The notes below the pieces were generated by a model. That model did no database searches. It was not told the origin of the DNA and saw only the letters and a list, made by a program, of their open reading frames with translations. The position numbers and the translations under genes are program-made. A DNA stretch of 64,000 nucleotides from Dechloromonas sp. HYN0024 (lineage in GTDB: Bacteria; Pseudomonadota; Gammaproteobacteria; Burkholderiales; Rhodocyclaceae), in contig NZ_CP031842.1 of the NCBI RefSeq assembly GCF_003441615.1, forward strand, positions 824,501 through 888,500. Reading direction: 5' to 3'. Shown here piece by piece: positions 51,944 to 60,847 of the stretch; position 1 is the stretch's first letter, and each line of letters begins with the position of its first letter.

Positions 51944-52587
51944 AGAAGATCGTCATCCTGATTTCCGGTCGTGGCAGCAACATGGAGGCGCTTATTGACG
52001 CCCGCGATGCCGGCACGTTGCCTGTTGAAATCGCTGCCGTGATCAGCAATCGTCCCGAGGCCGCCGGGCTGGAAACGGCTGCCAAGGCGAGCATTCCGAC
52101 GCATTTCATCAACCACAAGGCCTTTCCCGGGCGCGAGGCGTTCGATTCCCGGTTGGCCGAATGTATCGACGAATTCGCCCCTGATCTGGTCGTGCTGGCC
52201 GGCTTCATGCGCATCCTGTCGGAGGGTTTTGTCCGCCACTATGAAGGCCGGCTGATCAATATTCATCCCTCGTTGTTGCCGTCCTTTCCTGGCCTGCACA
52301 CCCACCAGCGGGCACTCGAGGAAGGCGTACGTATCCACGGTTGTACGGTGCATTTCGTGACGCCGGAGCTCGATCATGGGCCAGTCATCATCCAGGCCGC
52401 TGTGCCCGTACTTGATGGCGACGACGAAGCCAGCCTGTCGGCCCGCGTCCTGCGTCAGGAACATCTGATTTATCCGCAGGCAGTGCGCTGGTTTGCCGAA
52501 GGTAAACTGCGGCTGGACAATGGCTGCGTCCGCCTCGCTGCCGAGCAGGCCGACAGCGCGACGCTGATCTCACCCGGGATACGCTGA
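51940..52587 (+). CDS. purN: Phosphoribosylglycinamide formyltransferase
   Basis: PurN transfers a formyl group from 10-formyl-THF to GAR. The 215-residue protein opens KIVILISGRGSNMEALIDA and has the catalytic region LAGFMRILSEGFV, NIHPSLLPSFPGLHTHQRALE (His/Asp site) and GCTVHFVTPELDHGPVI. The start overlaps the lipoprotein stop (ATGA). Confidence 0.96.
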   Translation: MKKIVILISGRGSNMEALIDARDAGTLPVEIAAVISNRPEAAGLETAAKASIPTHFINHKAFPGREAFDSRLAECIDEFAPDLVVLAGFMRILSEGFVRHYEGRLINIHPSLLPSFPGLHTHQRALEEGVRIHGCTVHFVTPELDHGPVIIQAAVPVLDGDDEASLSARVLRQEHLIYPQAVRWFAEGKLRLDNGCVRLAAEQADSATLISPGIR

Positions 52588-52594
52588 GGCGGCC

Positions 52595-53557
52595 ATGCCG
52601 ATTGCCTTCGTCATCGCGCTCGCCGCATCGCTCGGCATTCATGCCGCTGCGCTGTTCGGCACCGATGTCGAACTTTTTGGCGGGGTTGATGAACCGGTAC
52701 CCTTGCTGGCCGAATTGCAGCCGCCAACGCCTGTCGTCGCCAAGCCTGCCGACAAGCCAGCGGCGGTCAAGCCGCGCCCGAAGCCGGTCAAACCATCACC
52801 TTTGGCCGTCGCGCGGCCGGCACCGCCGGTCATTCCCGATGCGTCAGTGGCGGATAACGTTCCGGAGTCGCTACCGACCAGCAATCCGGCGGTCAGGGAA
52901 TTACCTGACATGCCTGCTGCCAAGCCTTTGCTGCCGGCCAGGGGGACGATTCGTTTCGCCATTTTCTATGGTGCCCAGGGCTTCCAGATCGGTCGGGCCG
53001 AGCACACCTGGGAATTCACTGAAGACGGCCGCTACCACCTGAGCGGCATGACTAAAACAAGCGGCCTGGCGGCGCTGATCAAGCCGCTCGTGTTCGAGAC
53101 CGAGAGCAGCGGCCGCCTGGTTGCGGGTGGCCTGCAGCCGGAAACCTACCGGACGCGCAAGAACGGCAAGGACGCCAACGAAAATGCCGATTTCGACTGG
53201 GCCGCCGGCGAAGTCTGCCTGTCGCGTAGTGGTGCTACCCAGGCCATCAGCCTCGGGGCGCAAGACATCCTGTCGCTCAATTACCAGCTTGGCTACCTGC
53301 GCCAGCCGGAGGCGGGAGCGACGGTCGGTGTGGTCACCGGCAAGAAATACGACCGCTTTGCCCTTGATGCGCTGGGCGAGGAAGAAATCGACATTGCCGC
53401 CGGTCATTTCCGTACGCTGCATTTGCGCGCCATGGGCGATACCGTCACTGAAATCTGGATTGCCCTCGATCGACACCGCTTGCCGGTTAAAATCCGCTAC
53501 ACCGATAAAAAAGGCGACATCTTCGAGCAAGTCGCTACTGAAATAGGATCACCATGA
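52595..53557 (+). CDS. DUF3108 domain protein, exported or membrane-anchored
   Basis: The 320-residue protein has an N-terminal hydrophobic segment (IAFVIALAASLGIHAAALF), a Pro/Lys/Ala-rich linker (about 45-110) and a C-terminal DUF3108 region (about 120-320: FAIFYGAQGFQIGRAEHTWE, DIAAGHFRTLHLRAMGDTVT, IWIALDRHRLPVKIRYTD). DUF3108 proteins are periplasmic and of unknown role. The linker resembles TonB-type periplasm-spanning segments. The stop overlaps the next start by four bases. Confidence 0.85.
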   Translation: MPIAFVIALAASLGIHAAALFGTDVELFGGVDEPVPLLAELQPPTPVVAKPADKPAAVKPRPKPVKPSPLAVARPAPPVIPDASVADNVPESLPTSNPAVRELPDMPAAKPLLPARGTIRFAIFYGAQGFQIGRAEHTWEFTEDGRYHLSGMTKTSGLAALIKPLVFETESSGRLVAGGLQPETYRTRKNGKDANENADFDWAAGEVCLSRSGATQAISLGAQDILSLNYQLGYLRQPEAGATVGVVTGKKYDRFALDALGEEEIDIAAGHFRTLHLRAMGDTVTEIWIALDRHRLPVKIRYTDKKGDIFEQVATEIGSP

Positions 53558-54816
53558 AAGCCCGCTTCACACCCGCCCTGTTTGCCCACGCCGAAGCCGT
53601 TCTCGGCCTCCTGCTGCGTTTCGACTACCCGGCCGATGCCGTGGTGTCTCGCTATTTCCGGGAAAATCGCCAGCTCGGCCACGCTGACCGCGCCTTTGTT
53701 GCCGAAACGGTCTTTGCCGTGCTGCGGCGCGGACGTAGCCTTGAGGCGCGGTGCGCTGGCAAACTATCGGACCGTCGCCGCCTGCTTGCCGCGCTCGCCG
53801 TGACGCGCGGCTGGAGCCAGCGCGAACTGGCGCCGGTGCTGAAGGCCAGCGAAGAAGAATGGCTGGCTGCGGCCAAGGCCATGCCGGAAGCCGAGTTTTC
53901 GCCGGCTGTGCGCTGCGACTTGCCGGACTGGCTGTATTCCCGCCTCGAAACACAATTCGGAGCCGAGCAAACCTTGGCCCTGTCGCAGGCGCTCAACCAG
54001 CCGGCGCCGCTTGATCTGCGCGTCAATACGCTGAAGGCCAACCGTGACGATGTGCTGGCCCGACTGGCTGCCGACGACATCGCTGCCATCCCCGGTCCGC
54101 TCTCGCCCATCGCCATCCGCCTGCGCGACAAGCCGGCACTGGCCAAGCATCCGCTGTTCATTGAAGGGGCGGTCGAGGTGCAGGATGAAGGCAGTCAGTT
54201 GCTCGGCTTCCTGCTTGAGCCGAAACGCGGCGAAATGGTCGTTGATTTCTGCGCCGGGGCGGGCGGCAAGACGCTCCTGCTCGGCGCGCTGATGCGCAAT
54301 ACCGGCCGACTCTATGCCTATGATGTTTCCGACAAGCGTCTGGCCAATCTCAAGCCACGCCTCGCCCGTTCCGGGCTGTCCAACGTCCATCCGGCCCGCA
54401 TCGAACACGAGCGTGACACCAAGATCAAGCGTCTGTCCGGCAAGGCCGACCGGGTGCTGGTCGACGCCCCCTGTTCTGGTCTTGGCACCCTGCGCCGTAA
54501 TCCCGATCTCAAGTGGCGCCAGGATGAAGCCTCGGTGGCCGAATTGACCGTCAAGCAGGCGTCGATTCTTTCTGCCGCCGCGACCATGGTCCGTCCTGGC
54601 GGTCGTCTGGTCTATGCCACGTGCAGCCTGCTGACGGCAGAAAACGACGAGATCGTCTCTGCTTTCCTCGCCAGCCATCCCGAATTCACCCTGCTCCCGG
54701 CCTCGGCCATTCTGGCCAAACAGGGCATTGCCTTCGATGGCGACCTGCTGCGCCTGCTGCCGAACCAGCACAACACCGACGGTTTCTTTGCCGCTGCGAT
54801 GGAACGCAAGGCATGA
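53554..54816 (+). CDS. RsmB/NOP-family RNA (cytosine-5)-methyltransferase
   Basis: The 420-residue protein has an N-terminal NusB-like helical region (about 1-140) and a Rossmann methyltransferase domain: MVVDFCAGAGGKTLLLGAL (SAM binding), VLVDAPCSGLGTLRRNPDL (catalytic Cys in PCSG) and RLVYATCSLLTAEND (second Cys). This matches the RsmB group that modifies C967 of 16S rRNA, but paralogues with the same layout exist, so the symbol is not assigned. It overlaps both neighbours by four bases (DUF3108 and mscS). Confidence 0.9.
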   Translation: MKARFTPALFAHAEAVLGLLLRFDYPADAVVSRYFRENRQLGHADRAFVAETVFAVLRRGRSLEARCAGKLSDRRRLLAALAVTRGWSQRELAPVLKASEEEWLAAAKAMPEAEFSPAVRCDLPDWLYSRLETQFGAEQTLALSQALNQPAPLDLRVNTLKANRDDVLARLAADDIAAIPGPLSPIAIRLRDKPALAKHPLFIEGAVEVQDEGSQLLGFLLEPKRGEMVVDFCAGAGGKTLLLGALMRNTGRLYAYDVSDKRLANLKPRLARSGLSNVHPARIEHERDTKIKRLSGKADRVLVDAPCSGLGTLRRNPDLKWRQDEASVAELTVKQASILSAAATMVRPGGRLVYATCSLLTAENDEIVSAFLASHPEFTLLPASAILAKQGIAFDGDLLRLLPNQHNTDGFFAAAMERKA

Positions 54817-56075
54817 GGGAAAAAAGCCCGGCCCTGCGCCTGATCAACGACCTGCTGGCGGATTTCAGCGATCCGGGCTTTATCTGGCAGGTGGTGGCGC
54901 TCGTCACCTGTATCGGCCTGGCTGTGCTGATCGCCGGCTGGTGGCGGCGGAGCCGCACCGAAGGTACCGGCCGTCTGTCCGATGCCAGTGCCCGCCTGGC
55001 CTTTCCGCTGATTGGCGTGCTATTGACCGGACTCACCATTGCTTCGCTCGATTCGCTCATCCACGTCAACCTGCTCAAGCTGGCGATGCCGCTGTTCGGC
55101 TCGATGGCCTTGGTGCGCGGGGTGGTTTTTGTTCTCCGCCAGGCTTTTCCGCGGGCCACCTGGCTGACCACCTGGGAGCGCATCATCGCGGCCACTGTCT
55201 GGGGCTGGCTGGCGCTCTACATCACCGATCTGGCGCCGTATGTGATCGATACGATGGAGCAGGTTGAGTTCCATGTTGGCAAGCAGCACGTCGACTTGTG
55301 GACGGTTTTGCGTGGCCTTGCCACCATTTTTCTGACGGTTGTCTTTGCGCTGTGGGTCGCCGGTGTCATCGAGGTGCACCTGATGCGCCTCCATACCCTC
55401 GATGCCAATCTGCGCATCGTCGGTGTTCGTGTCGCCAAGGCCGGTCTGACGGTGATCGCGATTTTGGCCAGTCTGGCGCTGGTCGGCATCGACATGACGG
55501 CGCTCTCGGTGTTTACCGGCGCGCTCGGCGTTGGCCTCGGTTTTGGCCTGCAGAAAATTGCCAGCAACTATGTTTCCGGCTTCATCATCCTTCTTGACCG
55601 CTCGATCCGCATCGGCAACATTATTCAGGTGGGGAGCGACAGCGGCGAAGTGACGCAGATCACGACGCGCTACACCGTGCTCAAGCATCCCGGCGGCAGC
55701 GAGTTCATCGTGCCCAACGAAACGCTGATCGGGACGACGGTACAGAACCAGACTTATTCGGATACGCGCATTCGCCTGACGACCCTGGTAGGCGTCGCCT
55801 ACGATAGCGATCTCGAACTGGCCTGCCGCCTGATGACCGATGCCGCTGCCGCCCATTCGCGCGTTCTCGCCGAGCCGGCGCCTAAGGTTTTCCTGACCCA
55901 GTTTGGCGATAGCAGCATCAATCTCGAACTTGGTTTCTGGATCGCCGACCCGGAAGAGGGCCGGGGCAATATTGTTTCTGACGTCAATTTCGCTGTCTGG
56001 CGTGCGTTCAAGGCGCGCGGCGTGAACATCCCGTTCCCGCAGCGGGATGTTCGGCTGCTCAATACGCCGATTTAA
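54813..56075 (+). CDS. Mechanosensitive ion channel, MscS family
   Basis: The start MREKSPALRLINDLLADF at 54813 overlaps the methyltransferase stop. The 420-residue protein has about five helices. The pore-lining helix and following beta domain contain the MscS signature: SVFTGALGVGLGFGLQKIAS, IILLDRSIRIGNIIQVG, GEVTQITTRYTVLKHPGGSE and FIVPNETLIG. It is longer than E. coli MscS (286) because of extra N-terminal helices, like YnaI/YbdG types. It converges with the CcdA-like gene and the ends overlap by four bases. Confidence 0.93.
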   Translation: MREKSPALRLINDLLADFSDPGFIWQVVALVTCIGLAVLIAGWWRRSRTEGTGRLSDASARLAFPLIGVLLTGLTIASLDSLIHVNLLKLAMPLFGSMALVRGVVFVLRQAFPRATWLTTWERIIAATVWGWLALYITDLAPYVIDTMEQVEFHVGKQHVDLWTVLRGLATIFLTVVFALWVAGVIEVHLMRLHTLDANLRIVGVRVAKAGLTVIAILASLALVGIDMTALSVFTGALGVGLGFGLQKIASNYVSGFIILLDRSIRIGNIIQVGSDSGEVTQITTRYTVLKHPGGSEFIVPNETLIGTTVQNQTYSDTRIRLTTLVGVAYDSDLELACRLMTDAAAAHSRVLAEPAPKVFLTQFGDSSINLELGFWIADPEEGRGNIVSDVNFAVWRAFKARGVNIPFPQRDVRLLNTPI

Positions 56076-56800
56076 AACAGGGTCGTCGCCTGAATCCAGG
56101 CGTCGGGTAACAGGCTGACCACCTGTGCTTCCAGCCATTTGTCGGCACCCGACAGAATGGCCAACCCTGTGAGCAGGATAATTACGCCAAAGCCTTTCTT
56201 GATCGCATCGATACGCTGCATGACCCAGCCCCGCGCCGCGTTGAATCCCCGGCGTGAGGCATAGGCGACGGCCACCAGCGGAATGGCTGCACCGATGCCG
56301 AACAGACCGAGGATGGTGCCGCCGCGCAGCGCTCCCCCTTCGCTGGCGACCAGACTCAGGGCTGACGCAAGCAAGGGGCCGGAGCATGGGCTCCACACCA
56401 GGCCGAGTACGCCACCGAGAAGCAGGGCGCCGCTTAGCGAGCCAGCATCCAGCTTGGCTGATGCATGGTTGGCGCTTGAAGCGATAGGCAGCATCCATTC
56501 GGTGAAGCGGCGGTTGAGTATCGGCACCAGCATGACCAGGCCAAAGACGATCAGCATCCCGGCACCGAACAGGCGGACGCTGTCCGAATCGATGCCGAGC
56601 GCCGGGCCGAGCGCACCGAGGATAATGCCGATCAGGGCGAAAGAAAGTGCCATGCCGGTGCCCATGGCAACCGGCGCCATACGGTTGGCCTGGACGGCGC
56701 CCCCGATGACCAGAGGCAGAATGGGAAAGACACACGGAGACAGCGTGGTCAGGCTGCCGGCAACCAGGCTAAGCCCAAGGTGGGAGAGAGGGATATCCAT
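56072..56800 (-). CDS. CcdA/DsbD-type thiol-disulfide transport protein
   Basis: The 242-residue protein has six or more hydrophobic helices and the two membrane cysteines expected of this family, in LSPCVFPILPLVIGG and VWSPCSGPLLA. Such proteins move electrons from cytoplasmic thioredoxin to periplasmic thioredoxin-like partners. The gene five bases upstream encodes such a partner, so the two probably work as a reducing pair. The role (cytochrome c maturation or stress) cannot be decided from sequence. Confidence 0.9.
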   Translation of the reverse strand: MDIPLSHLGLSLVAGSLTTLSPCVFPILPLVIGGAVQANRMAPVAMGTGMALSFALIGIILGALGPALGIDSDSVRLFGAGMLIVFGLVMLVPILNRRFTEWMLPIASSANHASAKLDAGSLSGALLLGGVLGLVWSPCSGPLLASALSLVASEGGALRGGTILGLFGIGAAIPLVAVAYASRRGFNAARGWVMQRIDAIKKGFGVIILLTGLAILSGADKWLEAQVVSLLPDAWIQATTLF

Positions 56801-56805
56801 GATGT

Positions 56806-57186
56806 CTACTTTGCGCTGCCGAGGACGCTACGCAGGGCTATCGGGTCGGTGTCTCCGGCCAGTCGTCCGGTTTCCTTGCTGCCCTTGTAGACGATAAGGG
56901 TCGATTGGGTGCGCACCCCAAGCTGGCGTTTAAGTTCGCGCTCCTTGTCGTAATTGACGACGAGTAGTGTTCCGGCAACGGCAGCGTCGCCCTGCCAGCC
57001 CTTGAACACTTTTTCCTGGGCTCGGCAGGTCGGACACCAGTCGGCGTGGAAGTGCAGGGCCACCGATTCGCCCGCCTTCTGCCGGGTGCTCAGCGCTTCT
57101 GCCGAGTAGGGCTGGATGTCCAGTGCCAGCCCGAGGCTGGTCGTTGCCGACAGGGCCAGACCGATGAGGATGTGGGCGATTTTCAT
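56806..57186 (-). CDS. Periplasmic thioredoxin-family protein
   Basis: The start MKIAHILIGLALSATTSLGL at 57186 gives a signal peptide ending near ALA; the frame to 57216 lacks support. The 126-residue protein has the redox motif DWCPTCRAQEKVF and a thioredoxin tail with the cis-proline region TQSTLIVYKG. The ribosome site GGAGACTATTC precedes it. It is the likely partner of the adjacent CcdA-like protein. Confidence 0.88.
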   Translation of the reverse strand: MKIAHILIGLALSATTSLGLALDIQPYSAEALSTRQKAGESVALHFHADWCPTCRAQEKVFKGWQGDAAVAGTLLVVNYDKERELKRQLGVRTQSTLIVYKGSKETGRLAGDTDPIALRSVLGSAK

Positions 57187-57264
57187 GAATAGTCTCCGTT
57201 GGGGTTGGGTAATCATTAGTCGCCGCTATGGCGGGAAACTTACCGTTCAACAGAAATTTTTCGG

Positions 57265-58589
57265 ATGAACACCTCTGGGACGGCATTGCCAGGAATTGGG
57301 CTGCCGCGTTTTTTAGAGCAAAGGCTTGCCAACTCAGGCACTATTTCCGCCCAAAATGCGGCGATCTATTTCCAGCCGGGTTTTAACGCCAGAATAGACA
57401 CCCTGATTAATTCGGGAACAATTCAAGGCGGTATTAACGGTAGTGGATTATCAACGTTTGCCAGTGCCATTGAACTGGGGCCGGGCAATTCGATTGGCAC
57501 GATCATTAACAGTGGCACGATCGACCATAGTGTTTGTGATGCCGGTGGAACCTGCTACGCTGCCATCAGTAATACTGGCGGCAGCATCGGCACGATTACC
57601 AATCAGGGCAACCTGACCAGTGGTAATGCCGGCAATTCGGCTCACGGCATTACCAACAGCATTACCGGAACAACTGGCAACTGACCAATAGATCCGGCAC
57701 CCAATGGGATCTGGTGGCAACTTCGGCAACTGTTGCCCCCAGCACAGGTTCTAATTCTGGCAACAAGCTTGGCGGTGCCATTTCCTATGCTTACAGCTTT
57801 GCGCCAAGCTCAACCATCGTGGTGAGCGGCACCAGTTTCATCGGGGCTGTCCAGGCGCTAACGCCGGCGCAAGTGAATTCGTTTTCAAGTGTTCATGCCG
57901 AAGGCTATTCGTCGAACATGACGATCAATCTTGAGCAGTTGGGGCATGTTACCAATACGGTGATGGACCGCATCCATGCCCCGGTTTCCGGAAAGACGGC
58001 CACTTCAGCCGCCTATGAAGTTGATCAGGGGCGCTATTTCTGGATAGACGCCAGCACGATGAAAGGGGGCGTCGATAGCTACGACAATCTGGCCGGGTTC
58101 GGCTACCAACTCTCCAGCATTGTTCTGGGGCGCGATCTCTTGCGTGACCCGTCGGGTGGGTTTGGCGTATTCGGTGGCGTTGGCTATACGACGATGACGC
58201 AAATGGACCAGGTGGTGCAAAGTTTCTCGTCAACCAATTATTACCTCGGTCTCTATGGCGGCAAGTACCTGTCGAATGACTTCAAGCTCTTAGGGGCAGC
58301 CGGTTACGTCTATAGCGATTCAACCGCCGCGCGCGCCAATCCGGATATCGGCAATTTCACAGGCGGCACGGCGAAAAGCCAGTACCAGTCGAATGGTGCG
58401 TACGCCGCGCTGAAATTATCCCGTCCTATCCTGGCGTCGCAGCATGTCACGCTGACCCCCTTTATCGGGGCTTCTTACGTGCAGTCGTGGATGAACCAGG
58501 CGAACGAGTCGGGGGGGAGAGACTTGATCGCGTTCGCTTCAGGCCAGTGTGCCCAGAATGATGCCTTGCCGGCGCAGGTCCTCGAGTAG
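57265..58589 (+). pseudogene. Autotransporter remnant (passenger end plus partial beta-barrel)
   Basis: Two frames together resemble the end of an autotransporter. Bases 57265-57684 encode passenger repeats (INSGTIQGG, INSGTIDHS, ITNQGNLTSGN). Bases from about 57680 in the next frame encode WQLTNRSGTQWDLVATSATV and then beta-domain-like sequence (MTINLEQLGHVTNTVMDRI, FGVFGGVGYTTMTQMDQ, LTPFIGASYVQSWMNQ). There is no signal peptide, the frame changes near 57680, and the barrel breaks off around 58520, where the frame runs into the end of the convergent hvfC gene. A 5' deletion, an internal frameshift and a 3' deletion make it non-functional. Confidence 0.85.
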
Positions 58590-59278
58590 CGCGCGGCCGT
58601 AGCCCAGCAGCTGTTCTGGTGCGGGGTGCTGCAGTTCGGCGGCAATCTGCCGGATGGCCGCGTCGCCGGAAGTCGGCATGGCGGTGAGCAGGTCGAGCAG
58701 CCGTCCGGTGACGGCGTTGATCTGGGTGAACTGCACGGCATCATTGGCATCGCGGTAGACGGCGAGGTAAGTCGGCTGCGCCTTGCGGGGCCGGTAGTCC
58801 GGACCGATGCGATGCACCGGCCAGGTGTAGGCGAGATTGAGCAGTGCCGGATTGAGGGCGACGGGATGGTGCAGCAGGTCGCCATCCGGATCATGAGCCG
58901 GACTAGACGTAGCCATGACATCGACGGCCAGTTCTGCCCATTCGTAATGGGCGAGGTCGGCCAGCCAGGCCGGGAGCGGCTGGCGGATCTGGGCGGTCGT
59001 CAGGTAGTCGACCAATTGATGCGGAATTTCCCGGAACCACGGGGTATCCAGCGGCCAGTCGCGGTAAAAGCGCCGGATCAGGCGGCGCCAGCGCACTTCA
59101 CCCAGAATGGCCCGGCAGACCGGGAAACAGGTGTCGACAAAGCCGCAAATGTTGTTGAAGAGCAACTCGGTGTATACCGCCATGCGCCGGGCTGGTACCC
59201 CGGCCGGGCGGGGGCATGCCGTGGGTCGCGCAGGTGTCTGGCGAAGGCCTGCTGAAAGGCCTGGAAGTCGCTCGTCAT
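58539..59278 (-). pseudogene. hvfC: DUF2063/HvfC-like RiPP maturation protein, frameshifted
   Basis: HvfC-type proteins (DUF2063) are partners of the DUF692 enzyme that modify cysteine-rich bufferin peptides. The start MTSDFQAFQQAFARHLRDP at 59278 overlaps the hvfB stop (TGATG). Near 59210-59214 the minus strand has five C where six would keep the frame. Restoring one base joins RDPRHAP to RPAGVPARRMAVYTELL and gives 246 residues with LFNNICGFVDTCFPVCRA and AHYEWAELAVDV. As given, only an internal ATG at 59183 could restart the frame. Confidence 0.82.
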
Positions 59279-60117
59279 CAAGCAGCTTTCCTGTGGCCTG
59301 CAGCCTGGAGGCGCGCGATTTGTTCGATTTCGACTGTCAGGCGGGCCAGGTCGGGAATATTGAAGTCGCGCTCCAGGCAAGTTGGTACGTTGCCCCCGAT
59401 CTGCGTGTAGGCAGCTTCAAGCAGCGACCATACCGGGTCGATGACCTCGGACCCGTGGGTGTCGATGAGCAGGCCGTCCGCTTCGACATAGTGGCCGGCG
59501 ACATGGACGTAGCAGGTACGTTCGAGGGGCAGCGCGGCCATGAAGGCGAACGGGTCGAAGGCAAAATTCTGACTATTGACGTAGATGTTGTTGACGTCGA
59601 GATGGAGCAGACAGTCGGCCTCACGCACGATGCGCGTGATGAATTCGGCCTCGGTCATCTCGGCCCCCGGCGGCGCGACATAGTACGAGGCGTTCTCCAG
59701 GCCGATGCGCATGCCGAGAATATCCTGTGTCCGGCGGATGCGCTCGACCGTCCACTTGACGGCCTGTTCGGTCAGCGGGATGGGTAGCAGGTCATAGAGG
59801 TGGTGGTCGTCGGCAGACCATGACAGGTGTTCGGTATAGAGCGTCATGCCATGTTCGGTCATGAAACGCTTGATGCGTCGGAGGAGCGCCTCGTCGAGCC
59901 GGCCCGGGCCGCCGAGCGACAGCGACAGGCCGTGACAGACGAAAGGATAACGTTCAGTGAAGTGATGCAGATCCCTGGCCGAACGCCCACCCATGCCAGC
60001 CCAGTTTTCCGGGGCCAGTTCAAAAAATCGGATGGCGTCGGGTACGCCGGCTTTCAGTGCGGCAATCAGCTCGCGGCGAAAACCGAGGCCGGCACCCTGA
60101 GCATGGCGAGGCAGCAT
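59278..60117 (-). CDS. hvfB: DUF692/MNIO family RiPP-modifying enzyme (HvfB/BufB-like)
   Basis: MNIO (DUF692) enzymes are multinuclear iron oxidases; MbnB makes oxazolone/thioamide groups in methanobactin, and bufferin relatives form thiooxazoles on cysteines to bind copper. The 279-residue TIM-barrel protein has ELAPENWAGMGG, YPFVCHGLSLSLGG, YTEHLSWSADD, IGLENASYY, LLHLDVNNIYVNS and CYVHVAGHYVE, with the expected His/Asp/Glu iron ligands. It lies between the precursor gene hvfA and hvfC. Confidence 0.9.
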   Translation of the reverse strand: MLPRHAQGAGLGFRRELIAALKAGVPDAIRFFELAPENWAGMGGRSARDLHHFTERYPFVCHGLSLSLGGPGRLDEALLRRIKRFMTEHGMTLYTEHLSWSADDHHLYDLLPIPLTEQAVKWTVERIRRTQDILGMRIGLENASYYVAPPGAEMTEAEFITRIVREADCLLHLDVNNIYVNSQNFAFDPFAFMAALPLERTCYVHVAGHYVEADGLLIDTHGSEVIDPVWSLLEAAYTQIGGNVPTCLERDFNIPDLARLTVEIEQIARLQAAGHRKAA

Positions 60118-60186
60118 GGGGTCAGGTCTGGTCGGGGAAGCAGGGCGGGCAGGGCGAACCGTGCGCCGCCATTTTCGAGGGCGTGG

Positions 60187-60519
60187 TTATTTCTTGGCGC
60201 CGCAGGCTGCATCCATCTTCTTGTCGCCGCCGCACTTGCCTTCTGCAGCTTTCTTCTTGGCGCCGCACTTGGCATCCATTTTCTTGTCAGCACCGCATTT
60301 TGCTTCGGCCGCCTTCTTGTCGCCGCCGCATTTTCCTTCCATCTTCTTGTCGCCACCGCAACTGCCATCCTTCATCTTGGTGTCGGCCTCGGCAAGCTGG
60401 TAGCCGGCTTGCAGTTTGGTCGCACCAAACGGGTTTTCGCCGGCGTGGGCGAGCGGGCTCAGGGCGGCAGCGGCAAAGGCAGAACCGACGGCCAGGGATA
60501 CGAAATTTTGCTTTTTCAT
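60187..60519 (-). CDS. hvfA: Cysteine-rich bufferin/HvfA-type RiPP precursor
   Basis: The 110-residue protein has a signal peptide (NFVSLAVGSAFAAAALSPLAHA) and a mature part beginning GENPFGATKLQAGYQLAEAD. Its second half is low-complexity, with six cysteines each in a GSCGG/GKCGG/AKCGA/AACGA setting separated by DKK/KKK segments. This is the layout of bufferin-2/HvfA precursors whose EGKCG cysteines are modified by the neighbouring MNIO enzyme. The product is probably an exported copper-binding peptide. Confidence 0.85.
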   Translation of the reverse strand: MKKQNFVSLAVGSAFAAAALSPLAHAGENPFGATKLQAGYQLAEADTKMKDGSCGGDKKMEGKCGGDKKAAEAKCGADKKMDAKCGAKKKAAEGKCGGDKKMDAACGAKK

Positions 60520-60550
60520 GATTTTCTCCGTTGAGATTGAGGTGCTGCGA

Positions 60551-60730
60551 TCAGTCTGTCTGATTCATCCAGGTTCCCATCGCCTGACGCATGAAGGCAA
60601 ACTGCTTTTCAGTCCGACGGCAGCCGACACAAATCACCAGATGCAAACGAAACTGCAGACGCTCGAGCCAGCTGAGCTTGCGTTCCATTTGTAGCGAGGC
60701 GAGGCGGGTGGCTTCCTTGCAACTGATCAT
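60551..60730 (-). CDS. Small zinc-finger anti-sigma factor-like protein (59 residues)
   Basis: This short gene reads MISCKEATRLASLQMERKLS, then LERLQFRLHLVICVGCRR. The H-x3-C-x2-C motif (HLVICVGC) with an earlier cysteine is the signature of ZAS-type anti-sigma factors. AGGAATTGAC before the ATG is a good ribosome site. There is no transmembrane segment, so it would be a soluble anti-sigma factor. It lies between hvfA and the divergent ECF sigma gene, and presumably restrains that sigma factor. The 117 bases upstream are AT-rich and must hold the divergent promoters. Confidence 0.75.
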   Translation of the reverse strand: MISCKEATRLASLQMERKLSWLERLQFRLHLVICVGCRRTEKQFAFMRQAMGTWMNQTD

Positions 60731-60847
60731 GTCAATTCCTGTTTTGCGTCTTCGGCTTGGGGGCCTGATGCATTAGTCGGTCGTGTCATTTAAATCTTAC
60801 AAAATTTTTTACAGTATGATTCTGCGCCATACCTACGAAAAATTGCT

